From assembly GCA_020747065.1 (NCBI GenBank), contig JAGMVK010000002.1:1488001-1552000 (forward strand): a DNA stretch of 64,000 bases. The letters run 5' to 3'. Source of the stretch: Cadophora sp. MPI-SDFR-AT-0126 (Eukaryota > Ascomycota > Leotiomycetes > Helotiales > Ploettnerulaceae). This document shows, piece after piece, positions 1-11,700 of this stretch (positions within the stretch are counted from its first letter, which is position 1; each line of letters starts with the position of its first letter). The position numbers and the translations under genes are program-made. The notes below the pieces were generated by a model. The model did no database searches and was not told the origin of the DNA. It worked only from the letters and a program-made list of their open reading frames with translations.

Positions 1-62
1 ACTCCATCGTTGAGTTCCAGCTTCTCATCGTCGGCTGAACGGATGGCATAAGATTCAGTCAC

Positions 63-323
63 TCAAGCTTCAGACAACACACCCCAACCCAGCTTTTGCC
101 CGAATTTAAAACCCATAACACTGTTCCCAATTTCATTTACGATCCCTACACCTTCATGGTCAAGTCCACATCCGGAATCACGATCGTGTACATCTGTTCT
201 ACAAACGCCAGAGTGTGTGACACGAATCAGGTCTTCAACACCTCCGATGGCTCTTTGAGATTTTTTCACATGGATCATACTGCCAGCGCAGCCAGCCAGA
301 TACGTCAGTGTCTCTGGAATCAT
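63..323 (-). pseudogene. Zinc-type alcohol dehydrogenase remnant (N-terminal part only)
   Basis: From an ATG at 323 the minus strand reads about 86 residues that match the N-terminal GroES-like domain of fungal zinc alcohol dehydrogenases. It has the V-T-H-S-G-V-C-x-T-D-V-H segment carrying the catalytic zinc cysteine, then H-E-G-V-G-I-V-x-E-I-G, then a G-W-G stretch. The reading then stops, so the remaining zinc ligands and the NAD-binding domain (about 270 residues) are missing. Nothing after the stop towards base 1 resumes the family. The segment between the zinc cysteine and the HEGVG motif is shorter than usual and has an Asp where the usual LGHE motif has Gly. I read it as a degraded gene fragment. 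An exon of a larger gene running off the window is possible but less likely, because no donor site is seen at the break. Confidence 0.6.
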
Positions 324-398
324 CGTTAGGAATATTTCACCGAAATTTTCCACGACGTAAGAATCAACCAAAATGAGATTTCTTATCTTTATCGACAT

Positions 399-1151
399 TT
401 ACTTCCTTTCTCGTAATGGGATCCGCAAAGTCGCAGAAACTTTCTAGAGAACAGAGGCACCATTGAAAGTCACATATTGTATGATGTGACCTTCAATTGC
501 CGTGCTCTGCATATGCCCATGGCCTCTTGTCGTTCCCTCATCCCGATACCCTTCTCCCCTCCTGAAGGTGCTACTGGCCGAGCGGTACGTACATCAAGTT
601 CAAACTTAAGATAACGCCAACAGGTTGTCGATCATGCCCATGTTTCGGTGCAAGGCACTTAAGAAACTTGGTTTAAATCAAAGCTTATTCAGATCATTTA
701 GTCAGATCATTTAGTCAGACCATCGAAGTGTCGACAATCACGGATCACGCTGAAGTCTGGCCATCGGGGATTCTGTCATCCATCGACCTTGAGACCCAGC
801 ATTTTGATGAGTCGACGGATGAGAAATGATTTGACGAGGAACAAAAATCGGAAGAAGAAATTCGACACAACGTACTGCCAATGTCAGGACTTCCTAGAGT
901 GAGTTCTGGCTCCAATCAACCATCCTTGTTACTCGCAATTCCCAGCACTTGGAGTCTTGAGAGTTTGGGTTGCGACAAGTGTTGAACGGGTGTTTACCAG
1001 CATTACCATACAACGGAAAGAAACCTCACTTCCTCAATAATTACCCCTCCATCGATTCTCAATGTTTTTCCACAGTAAACAATCACATTACTACAGTATT
1101 GAAGCCCATGCTACTCGTCTCACATTACATTGTCGATCAGCCAGAGAAGCA
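399..1151. other. Intergenic stretch, no gene seen
   Basis: No reading frame of interest. It holds a small perfect tandem repeat, two copies of a 13-mer (AGATCATTTAGTC) at 691-716. The right end is presumably the 3' flank of the glutathione S-transferase gene on the minus strand. Confidence 0.6.
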
Positions 1152-1965
1152 TCAGTGCTTGCCAGCAGCCATAGCCTTAGCCATCAGCTCTACCCTCTCC
1201 TGCATCAATTTCTTCAGCAACGGCTTCTCAACCATCCTCTTATACCAGGCATGCACTCTTGGAAAGTCCTTTTCAGTATCGTAGAATCCAGAATTCTGCC
1301 CAGCCAAAGTTCCAGCAATTTCCTGCCAAGTGATGAAAGCAAGATCGGCATATGTGCACTTGTCACCGACGAGCCAGTCCCGTGTGGCCAGGTGGGCCTC
1401 CAGAACTCCATGGACGCGTTTTATTTCATTCATGTAGCGCTCGATCACGGAGGGGAGCTTCTCAGGGAAGAAATGTGTGAAGACCCTGGGTTTGTGAGGA
1501 CGATGTTGTGGGGAAGAGATTGGGGAAGAGACGTGCGCAAGGAGGGAACGTACCATGCTTGGCCGTAGTATGGGCCTTGCCCTGACATTTGGAAATGCAG
1601 GAACTGCTTGCAGTGGTAGTACTCGTCTGTACCTTGTGGGTAACTGAGCTTGTGGTCGGTATCGTACTTCTCGATAACATATCTGTGAAGCGACACATCA
1701 GGTATTGTTCTTTTATTGGACTAAATGTCACTTACTCGATAATAGCGCCAGATTCCCAGATCTTAAGGCCGGTGTTAGGGTCTATGAGGGTGGGGAGGCG
1801 ACCATTGGGGTTGAGCGCAGTGTACTCTGGCTTCTTGACGTCGCTCATAAGTACTGTGACGGTCTCGAAGGGAATGCCAAGTTCGGTGAGAAGAATGGAG
1901 ACTTTCCCTGGGTTTGGACCAAGTATGCCTCCATAGAGTTGGAGTGGCTTCATTGGAGAAGACAT
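1152..1965 (-). CDS. Glutathione S-transferase, Ure2/GstA-like
   Basis: Three exons (1736-1965, 1554-1682, 1152-1485) give a 230-residue protein, the normal length for fungal cytosolic GSTs. The N-terminal thioredoxin-fold domain (about residues 1-85) has the P-N-x-x-K-V region, the L-N-P-N-G-R-L-P-T-L substrate loop with the cis-proline, and an E-S-G-A-I-I-E glutathione-binding motif. The C-terminal helical domain (about 95-220) contains Y-A-D-L-A-F-I-T-W and F-P-R-V-H-A-W motifs. Introns of 53 nt (donor GTAAGT) and 68 nt (donor GTACGT) restore one frame exactly. By family it conjugates glutathione to electrophiles in the cytosol, in detoxification or oxidative stress. The start at 1965 is the first ATG giving the complete N-terminal strand. 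It is transcribed divergently from the CoA ligase 1.7 kb away. Confidence 0.92.
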
Positions 1966-3642
1966 TTTTGCGATGGCAAAGATTGTTGGGTTTGGATAGT
2001 GTGGATGAAGTGAAGGATGTTTGGCTTTGAAGCGGTTCTTGAATGGCAAAGACTGATCAGGAGGGGGAAAGGGAAGGGTTATATATAATCTCAATTCTAT
2101 TATTTCTCTGGTATACAGCTTTCTGCTTTCTAGCTCTAGGCCGTCAGATTTGGTGGACTCCAAAGCCTTGATAGATCCCCCAATATCAATTTGCAGCCTC
2201 GAGGACAGAAACCCCTGCCACGGACGAAAAGTTCGGACGAGATTTTCGGACGAAATTGAAGTGAGATGATGAACAGTGACAAAGCTGCAGACAAGCTCGG
2301 AGAGCAGTTGAACCCTGAAGTTACAAAGCATAACGTAATGTATGGCAAGCTCCAAAACACAGCATTGATGTTGGGATTTTGGGGCCGTTCAAGTCGACTT
2401 GTCTTGGTTGGGCACAATTGTTGTGTACTTATGCGAGGGTTTGTGCATATTTTGTGTAAGCGGACTTCTTGGCGGAACGGAACTCCCTTCCCAAGATTCC
2501 ATGATGGAAATGGACTATTGACTGACAAATTGATAAGTAAAAGATCATTCGGATTCTAGAGAGGAATCTTGGATCCGAAACTCCTTGTTTTGCCGTGTTC
2601 TTGATACTGTCACACCGCCAGCTTGGTGATTGGGACTTAATCGTGACTGCTCAGGAAGCTGTCCCTGAAGTCAGCATCTCACCAATCTCATCTCAGATCT
2701 GACGAGTCGGACGCCAGAAGCTCTTCGGCCGTAAAATCGAGACCAATGTAGATTCTCCTGTTATTGGAGTGATTGTGTATGACTTCTGCAGGTAGATATG
2801 AGGATGCAACTATTTTGACTTTTTGACTGCTCAAACATTCGTCTGAATAATCAGTCTGCTCAAAATACCGAACGAATCGTTGACTTCAGGACTCTCCGAT
2901 CACTATGAACGAATTTTGCGATTTAATGAGCTCTGAATAAGACCGGGATGTGTGAGCGAGAATTGGTCCTGCTCGTGTCAAGGTTTTCGAGTATCATTGG
3001 ACTGTATCTGGAAGTGCCTCTCCGAGTTAAATTCTGGGGATGCAGTTGTGGAGAGTAGCTCAAATAGGTCAACCATTTTCGTGAGACTGAAGGTCTTGTT
3101 TCATCCTCACATCGCCAAGCATTCATGATGAGTGAACTAAGCTGTTGCCATTGAATGGTGATCATTTATCAGAGGCTTTAAGGTATCGACCTTAACGCCG
3201 AAGCTTTGGCAACATCTCCACAAGAGAACGGCCCTTAGCCACTGCTTACAGGGATCTTCCAGCTTTCGCTACCCGTCCTCGTCTCTTCATTCCAGGACAA
3301 CCAACAGATCACCAGACCGAAGCTGAACGGAACGAAACAAAATGACTTGTCGTCAGCTTCTATGATTACATCAGGCTGTGGTGCATATCTTCATGTAGTA
3401 TCACCAAGTCTCGGGCTTCAGGATGTGGGGTACCTGTCGGTCAGACGCCCAGCTTATCTCCACTCTGTCGGGATGTCTTGCGGCAATCGAGCTTGCTGCC
3501 AATCTTCACTGATTGGTGAAAGTCGAGGCGCGAGTGCAATTGTAGATATAGACATAGCCTTTCCCTCGTTCTGATTAAGAGACCCTCCGTTTGTGATTTT
3601 ATCAAAAGTTTGCACTTAGTATCTAGAGGTAGTCTTGTCACG
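1966..3642. other. Divergent intergenic region between GST and CoA ligase
   Basis: About 1.7 kb with only short shadow frames on both strands and no recognisable protein. It must carry the promoters of both flanking genes. No RNA gene, repeat or specific operator could be identified by eye. Confidence 0.6.
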
Positions 3643-5388
3643 ATGGCTACCAAATCTCTATTTTGCCCGATCGAAATTCCCGAGACTGACCTCTGCGACT
3701 TCATATTCGAAGGAAAGAGACCATTTTCAGATGACCAAGGTGAGTATGTCTATTGTTCGCAGAGTCATGAGCTAATCACATCACTTCTACAGTTGTCTTC
3801 GTCGACGGCAAAACCTCTCGCCAGTACACGTTTCAAGATGTCAAGGACACCGCAATCGCTTTCGGGCATGCGCTCCGTACGAGTTGGAACTGGCAGAAAG
3901 GCGATGTCGTTGGGATCTACTCTCCGAATTGCGTCGACACACCTGCAGTGACATTCGGTACTCTATGGGTCGGTGGCATCGTCTCACCTGCGAATCCAGC
4001 ATCGTCGGTGAAGGAACTCGCATTTCAGCTAAAAGACTCAGGGGCCAAGGTTTTGGTGACTCAAGTCTCGTCACTGAAAATTGCACTGAAAGCAGCGAAG
4101 TTAGCTGGAGTGTCGCATAATCGGATCCTCTTGATGGGTGATGAACAGTCTGGAGATGCTGTTCACATGCAGGACTTCATTGCTTCGGCGAGAGGTAATC
4201 CTCGATTGGAGCGTCTGGCACTCAAGAATACAGACTTGAGCTTCTTGGTATATTCTTCAGGAACCACTGGACTGCCAAAGGGTGTTATGCTAACACATCG
4301 AAACATCGTGTCCAACACGCTCATGACTGATGTTGGGTCTGCTGAATTACACGCCGGCGATGTCCTGATTGCCGTCCTCCCACTCTATCACATATACGGT
4401 ACTGAACATGAACAATCTTCAAACTCACTGAAGTCACTAACGCTGTCCAGGTCTTGCTCTCCTGATCGTACATTCAATCCACCGGGGAGCCAAAGTGGTC
4501 GTCATGCCCGCCTTCGAACCACAAGCCTTCCTCGGAGCAATTCAGAAACACAAAGTGACATTCGCCTACCTCGTCCCACCAATCGTCCTGTTCCTCGCCA
4601 AGTCCCCAATAGTCGATGAATATGACCTCCGCAGCGTCAAAATGATTGCATCTGCAGCAGCTCCACTAACCCTAGATCTAATCGAAGCGGTCTGGAAACG
4701 TCTTAAGATCCCTATTAAACAAGCCTGGGGAATGAGCGAAGCCAGTCCCGCCGTCACAACTCAGCTTTTGGATGATTGGCAAATAGCTATGGGGTCAGTG
4801 GGCAAGATCCTTCCGAACCAAACTGTCAAAGTCGTCAGCGAAGCAGGCGAGATCCTCCCTGCTGGCGAAGATGGCGAGTTCTGGGTCAAAGGACCGAATA
4901 TCTTTCCAGGCTACCTCAACAACCCCACCGCAACAGCGAACTGCATGACTGCAGATGGGTACATGAAGACCGGAGATATTGGCCATATCACGAAAGACGG
5001 ACATGTGTACATAACAGACCGCCTCAAGGAGCTCATCAAGTATAAGGGGTTCCAGGTTGCCCCTGCTGAGCTAGAGGGATTGCTGGTAGGGCATGAGAAA
5101 GTGGCTGATGCGTGTGTCTTGGGTGTGTGGAATGCAGAACAGGCTACTGAGGTGCCGAGGGCTTATGTGGTTAAGAATTTGAATGCGAAGGGAATTGAGG
5201 ATGCGGTCTTGGAGAGTGAGATTGTGGCGTGGGTTGCGGAGAAAGTTGCTGGGCATAAAAGGTTGCGGGGTGGAGCGGTATTTGTAGACGAGATTCCGAA
5301 GTCTGCTGCGGGAAAGATCTTGAGGAGGATATTGAGAGATAAGATTAAGGCTGAGGAAGAGGTGGCGAGGGTTAAGTCGAAGTTGTGA
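3643..5388 (+). CDS. 4-coumarate-CoA-ligase-like acyl-CoA synthetase, peroxisomal (PTS1)
   Basis: Three exons (3643-3739, 3793-4398, 4451-5388) encode 546 residues, the family's normal size. The AMP-binding P-loop Y-S-S-G-T-T-G-L-P-K-G lies at about residues 186-196. It is followed by a Q-A-W-G-M-S-E adenylate motif, the Y-M-K-T-G-D-I-G and D-R-L-K-E-L-I-K-Y-K-G-F-Q hinge, and the C-terminal catalytic lysine region S-A-A-G-K-I-L-R-R. The protein ends in Ser-Lys-Leu, a perfect PTS1, so it should work in peroxisomes. The family activates a carboxylic acid (aryl or fatty acyl) with ATP to an acyl-AMP and then an acyl-CoA. The exact substrate cannot be read from sequence. Both introns (53 and 52 nt) join in frame. 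It converges with the GH43-like gene, leaving 187 bp between stops. Confidence 0.93.
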
Positions 5389-5575
5389 CGATAGTTGATG
5401 GCCGGATAATAGACAGCGGTACTTTCAACGATGGAGTAGAGCTTTTCTGGGACTGAATGTCTGATATTGTTTGTTGTTACCAACATTATCATTGAAATTA
5501 CCTTAGTTATTGCTTAAGCTACTTCTGTTGTACTTGCTCTGTCAATGAGGGCTACTGCACTTGTTTCTCCGTACG

Positions 5576-7305
5576 TCAGTCCACAATGGCATACCACTTA
5601 ATCTCTTGCTTCAAAGCCTCGACCGGTGGAGTCTTCCCATCCTTACCCCGCAAACTAACTTGACCAGGTCCATTCGCAAACAGCGTTCTACCATCACCAG
5701 CAGTCTTACAAGCATCCTTTACCATCGTACACATCGGCGTAATGCTACCCGAAACAAGCGCAATACCAAGTCTATCACCTCGCTTGACAGCCTTTCCAAC
5801 AGGTACGCGAACAACCACCAATGCCTGGGACACATTCGCAGGAGGAAGCTGGAAAGTGGTCAAAGTCTCCCAGACGTAGCGAGGCGTAAAGAAGTTCGTG
5901 TCGTTGTCGTACCGGAAGACGGTGATGGTGAGGTTGCCAGTCGGTGCTGCGCCAGCGACATTTACTCCTACTTCTGTGAGGGTGCCGCTCTTGGATGACT
6001 TCCAAGTTTGGTAGAGTTGAGAGGAAGGGAGGTTGCAGGAAACGGAATATGAGCCTGTTTCGCCCGAGCCATCCGTGGCGGCGACGGCACGACCTGTCTT
6101 GGGATCTGGGACCCCATATCCTTGGGTGAGGGAGACAGTGACGGACTTGGAAAGGGAGCAGTCCAAGTCTTTGAGAGAGCCATCGGCATTAAATTCGAGT
6201 TGTTGCAATTGGTGTCCATGGGCTGCGGTGCGGGTTCCGGTCAGAGGAGCCGTGCGGGAGAGGTCAGCGATATGAATGTATGATGCGGATCCACCATATT
6301 GAGCAGGCAGAGTGAGAACGCCTGTTGTCTGGCCTCCGCAGGTATCTGCACTGATGATTTGTCGAGTCCATGGCCCAGAGATGTTCTTGGTGCGGTAAAC
6401 AACGAGAAGTGTACCCGTACAGAATCCACACGTGTTTGAAGCAGTGACGTAGAAGTAATCACCTCGCTTGAAGATATCCGGGGATTCGGCTTCCATATCT
6501 ACCAGATCACTGTTCGTGAGGACATGGTATGCTGGTCCGGTAGTGTTGCGCATGTCTGGTGTGAGCTTTTGGACGTAGATGCTTTGGAAGAATGGTGGCC
6601 AGATGGAAGCACCTAATGTTGTGAAGTCGATCAGGGAGTAGGTGAGGTATCCAGTACCATCGATGACATGAACGCCGAAATCGCCAGCTTTGTACGGTCC
6701 CGGAGGTTGATATCCAACCAGAGCTCGTTCTTGGCTATGAACAAACCCCCTGATTGGACTACTGCTTGTGAAGATGGCATATCCTGGGGTTTGAGCGTCG
6801 ACCCATAGCACGTAGTTGTTGTTTGCTGCACTATAGATGATGTGAGGTCGACCGCAGTTGCCAGATAAGGGAGCACTGCAGAGCGACTTGATCTCCGGAG
6901 TATTGGGATCGAAAGCGAGGCCATTGTAGTGCCATGTTTGGAGGTCGGTCGAGGAATATGTTGCTACTCCGCAGAATTCTTCGCCACAGCCAAAATGAAG
7001 ACCGTACCAAACGTAGGCACCTCCTAGGAAGTCAATCTTGCCACCTGTGAAGTCACAATGTTAGAGTGTATAGCAGGATGAGAGCGAGTTTTGTCAGAAT
7101 TCTAAAACCTGATCCGATCCTAGTTCGAGAAGAGATGAGGAAGAGTAAGTCTAGACTTACTTGTCAAGTCGATTGCATTACCATCTGTATCGAACTGATA
7201 CTGAACAGCGTTGCTGAAAGTGGTCGACACCGAAGGAGCAGCAGAGATCCAAGAGACAATTGTCCCAAGGATCAAGAGGACTTTCATGAGTGAGTGATTG
7301 GACAT
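5576..7305 (-). CDS. Secreted GH43-like glycoside hydrolase (galactosidase/arabinanase clan)
   Basis: Two exons (7161-7305, 5576-7044) with an 116-nt intron give 537 residues. Residues 1 to about 22 form a signal peptide: a short polar start, a hydrophobic core V-L-L-I-L-G-T-I-V-S-W-I, then small residues at A-A-P. The five-blade GH43-type core follows: Y-V-W-Y-G near the N-terminus, Y-S-S-T-D-L-Q-T-W, C-G-R-P-H-I-I-Y and Y-V-L-W-V-D. The probable acid-bearing segment is E-A-E-S-P-D-I-F-K-R-G-D-Y-F-Y. The usual H-D/H-G-G motif near the first blade is not obvious. About 170 C-terminal residues form an extra beta-rich module. The protein is exported and by family acts on plant or fungal wall galactan or arabinan side chains; the true specificity is unknown. 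The TTG-rich leader and the ATG at 7305 fit the signal peptide. Confidence 0.82.
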
Positions 7306-8725
7306 TATGGGGATGGGAGAATCTTGAGATGAGGAGGAGGAGGAGGAAGATGGGAAGAGTCAATGGATGATGGTACGAGGAGACACAGAGATGGCCTTGA
7401 CATATTAGAGCTCATACCTAGTGAAAATTCACCCAGTACCCCGATGCGGAGTACCCCATGCAAATCCATCCACGCAATTCACCTGCTCAAATTGCCCTGT
7501 TGACTTCAGCGATGTCATGATGAACTCCTCACACCATTCCAATAAGGATTTAGGTGACTTTATATCCCCGCCCTTGAATATGTATGAATGTGGACGGCCA
7601 TGTTATTTGGTTGCACATGTGGACGGCTTCAACTTTCCGATAGTGGACGGAAGAGGAGCAAGGTAGGCTTCCACGAGAGCCGTCGATCACGTGTGGTGAT
7701 GATCAAGAGCCATCCGAGCCCGAACTTGGATCAACTGCCGGTCAAGAGGTAAATGAGGGCTCATGGGAGAGGCTTGAAGATTGCGCATTTTCTGTAGTAG
7801 CCGAAGATTTCGCTTTACCTTGCCTTTTACTGGCGGTGTTAGCTTCCTCGACTGATGTGGTGTGATTCAAGGAAAAGTAGATAGCCAGGTGGGCGAGAGT
7901 CGCAAAACATGCAAACAAATAAACCCACAATAGATCCAACGCCAAATTTACAGCCAACACTAGAGATGAATGAAATGCGATAGTAAGATTCCCGAAAAAG
8001 CCAAGATAGCCCAGAACGAATTGAAGTTGAATGTGAACTGTCACGTGTATGTTCAATTCCCCGCAAAAGCATCAAGTCAGGAACGACCCCATAAATAGAT
8101 AAGCTTATTTTCAGCCTCATCGTTGTAAAAAAAAGAGAGAGACAGAAAAAGCTTCCTCGAAAAACACAATCTTTAGAACCTCACTTATGACCTATCAGTT
8201 AGGCCTCAACTTCTCTAAAAGGCTGGGGAACGAAGTCGCGGGATCCGGAGCATGAGTTTGAGCGACTTTGAAGGCGACCCGAGAAATCTTGAGGATGTTA
8301 TTCCAGGTTTCAAATTCCTTTCCTCTCCGTCCTTTGCTGATTCTGAAATGCAGTTGCGCAGGTGTGGACCTTTTTGGTGTTGAGATAGTTTGTGTTTAGC
8401 GCATGGCTAGTGCGGTTTTGGCTTAGCGCGCCAAATCGCGACGATGGCATCCATCCCATCGAATCTTAAGCTGACTTGAAGCACCGCATCAAATCTACGA
8501 CTCGTTCACCTTCCAGTCATCGATTTCCCCAGGGAGTGTGACTGTTCAATTGCCTCACCAGCATCCACGGCTACTCTGCAGATGCATCGTTTGCTTGACC
8601 AAGCGTCGTCCGCCAAGTCACGTCTCGTGTCGGAACAAACGCGGGACCTCGACCAACCTACGGCTCGTTTGTCTTGATCGTGGAGCTCAATACATCCCTC
8701 AAGTCGCATTTCGCGCATTATCGCC
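7306..8725. other. Divergent intergenic region between GH43-like gene and AAA ATPase
   Basis: About 1.4 kb holding the promoters of both neighbours. A hydrophobic reading frame at 7742-8056 (-) has no methionine codon anywhere and was not accepted as a gene. A purine-rich tract lies at 8128-8150. Nothing else was recognised. Confidence 0.55.
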
Positions 8726-11700
8726 ATGCCAGCAAAGCGCAAGCTTGACACCTTCGATCCTAACAAGTCCGATTCCAACGACACCGATTTCGATCCCTCA
8801 CAAGCCAGATCTTCACCCAAGAAATCTCGAAAGTCGTCCTCAAAGCGGCATTCTGGTGGCGGCAGACCCCAGAAAAAGCGCTCGAAAAGCTCCAAATATA
8901 GAGGATCTGACGTGTCGGATGATGATGTGGAAGACAGCATGTTAGAAGAATCATTTTCTGATCCCGAGGATGAGGAAGAGGTCGAAATGAATGAAAAAAC
9001 AGGTCGACCAGTCCGCAAAGCCATCAAGAAGTCTGTCAATTACGGAGAAGATAGCGATAGTTCGATTGCAGAATTGATCGACAACACCGACAGTGATGAC
9101 GAGCCCAAGAAGAAACGCCCAGCTAAGCGATCCCGACCGGTCTTCGATGAGCCCGAGGAGGAGGAGGAGGAGGAGGAGGATTCTGATGAGGAGGTTCTGA
9201 CAAAGCGTCCGCAAAGGAAGATTGTAAAATTAAAGATTGGTACCGCAACCCCTCAAGTGGCAACAGGGTCAACAAGAGCTGGCAGTACAGCTCGCACACG
9301 AGGGAGGGGCAGCACAGAGCCAAGATCTGCTGGTGTTCCTACTCGTAGAAGCACAAGGGCACATACCGAGGAGGGCGATGAGCCAATAGCACTTTCAACT
9401 TCTGGCAATCACATTGTACGAGAAGGTCATAGTCCGGAGCCCATAAATCGAAGTCGCGCAAGTCGAGGATCCAAAGGACTCAAACAACCTACGTCTACGA
9501 TCAAAGAAGAACTCCACGAGACTAGTTCATATGAGCAGGAAGGTGTCGATAATACAATGGCGACCGAGATCGCGGGAACCGACGATCAAGATGAAGCCGA
9601 TGCGGCTATCGACAAGTCCGACGCAGTGATGGGAGACGACGATGCCGACGAACTTGCCAACCCAGACGAGGGTGGAGCACAACCTGCGACGACGGATGCT
9701 GATGCTGATGCTGAAGATGACGATGACGATGATGATATGCCTGTGGCCCGGACTGGCCGTACCAGGGGATCGCGCGCCGGTCTTGTTGTTTCGGACATTG
9801 AACCACTCGCTGAAGCAACTGAGGAGGCTACAACAGAACAAACTGCGGGTGGAAGTCGGCGATTGACTCGGGGGTCAAAAACCAAGCAACGTAAAAGCGG
9901 CGCAGAGGCCAGCAGCGATTTCGAGCCTGATGAGGACCCTCCTGAAGATGAACTCTCGGCGTCGGACGCATCACCCAAGAAAAGAAGCAAAGACGATGAT
10001 TCCGAGTCAAGCCGTCCTGGGCGAGGCAGGCGAGCTGCTCAAGCCAAATCGAAAAGCACTTCTCGGAGAAGGGGAAGTGTTGGCTCCGATATAGATGAGC
10101 CACTTGATCCGGATGAAATAGCAGAAGAACTGGCAGATCTCAAACCTAGTGGGAGGAGACGACGGCCAGCACCAAGAGAACCTTCCGAAATTCTGTACGA
10201 GCAAAGAGCTGGTCGTACAAGAAAGCCGGTAGACTATTCTATAAAGCCAATGGACCAAATTTACGCCGCGGACGAAGGCGAAGATGCTGCCGCCACTCCT
10301 ACGAGACGTCCTGCCAGAGGTGGACGTAACGGTGGCGCCAGTCAGCCCTGGGAACGAAACTTGTACACGACATTTGGGCCATTCGGGGGCGGCGGTGGCC
10401 CAGCACCAGTCATTGGTGGGCCTTGGGGAACAGGAGCTACTGGTGGTGTCGATTCTGATAGCAGTGACGATGAGACGATGCAACGACCATCTGGAGTGGG
10501 AGGCAATGTTGGCATGACCCCTACATCGGCTTTCCCACCTGGATTGCTTCCTGGAATGGGCCAGACTCACCCGGACCCCGCGGCAGCTGTTGGTGGCACT
10601 CCTGCAAACCTCGGAAAAGTCAAAAGCCAGAAAGCATTGGCGGATGCCGACCCTCTTGGTGTTGACCAGAATGTAGATTTCAGCAAGATCGGTGGGTTGG
10701 AAGGCCATATTGACCAGTTGAAGGAAATGGTTCAGATGCCACTGCTGTATCCTGAGCTTTTCTTGAAGTTTCACGTTACCCCCACCACGTGGTGTTTTGT
10801 TCCATGGCCCTCCTGGTACGGGAAAGACCCTTCTTGCAAGAGCACTTGCTGCCAGTGTTGGATCTGGAGGAAGAAAGATCACATTTTACATGCGTAAAGG
10901 AGCCGATGCTCTGAGTAAGTGGGTTGGTGAAGCCGAAAGACAGCTCCGACTGCTCTTTGAGGAAGCCAGAAAGACCCAACCAAGTATCATTTTCTTCGAC
11001 GAAATTGATGGGCTTGCGCCGGTTCGATCAAGCAAACAAGAACAGATCCATGCATCTATCGTTTCGACATTGCTTGCATTAATGGATGGGATGGATGGGC
11101 GAGGCCAGGTCATTGTTATTGGTGCCACCAACAGACCAGACAATATTGATCCTGCACTAAGACGTCCTGGACGTTTTGATCGAGAGTTCTACTTTCCGCT
11201 TCCCGATATAGATGCTCGAAAATCTATCCTCAATATCCACACCAAGGATTGGGGTATTGATGACAGCTTCAAAACCTCACTCGCCCATGTCACCAAGGGC
11301 TATGGAGGCGCCGATCTTCGTGCTCTTTGTACAGAAGCAGCTTTGAACGCCATCCAGCGCACATATCCTCAAATTTACTCGTCGAACGACAAACTCCTAG
11401 TTGATGCTGACAAGATCAAAGTCACAGCTAAAGACTTCATGCTTTCTGTCAAGAAGATGATTCCTTCTTCCGAACGAGCAACATCATCCGGGGCAGCTCC
11501 GCTCCCAAAGGCGGTCGAGCCTCTCCTTCGACACCAGTTGAAGAAGATTGAGTCGATCTTAGATGGCCTCATTCCCATCAAGAAGAAGACTACGGCTCTT
11601 CAGGAAGCTATGTACGAGCAGTATGAAGACGATGATCATGGATTCGGACGAGAGACACTCCAGCAGGATTTCGAGAAGTCCCGTGTGTTTAGACCAAGAC

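Noticed and set aside
1062..1568. 168-codon frame overlapping the GST gene on the plus strand
   Set aside because: Antisense shadow of the GST C-terminal exon.
7742..8056. Hydrophobic 104-codon frame on the minus strand resembling a small membrane protein
   Set aside because: It contains no methionine codon at all and no clear upstream exon supplies one; it lies in a promoter region.
10007..10882. 291-codon frame antisense to the AAA ATPase
   Set aside because: Shadow of the conserved sense frame; composition is unlike a protein and there is no family match.
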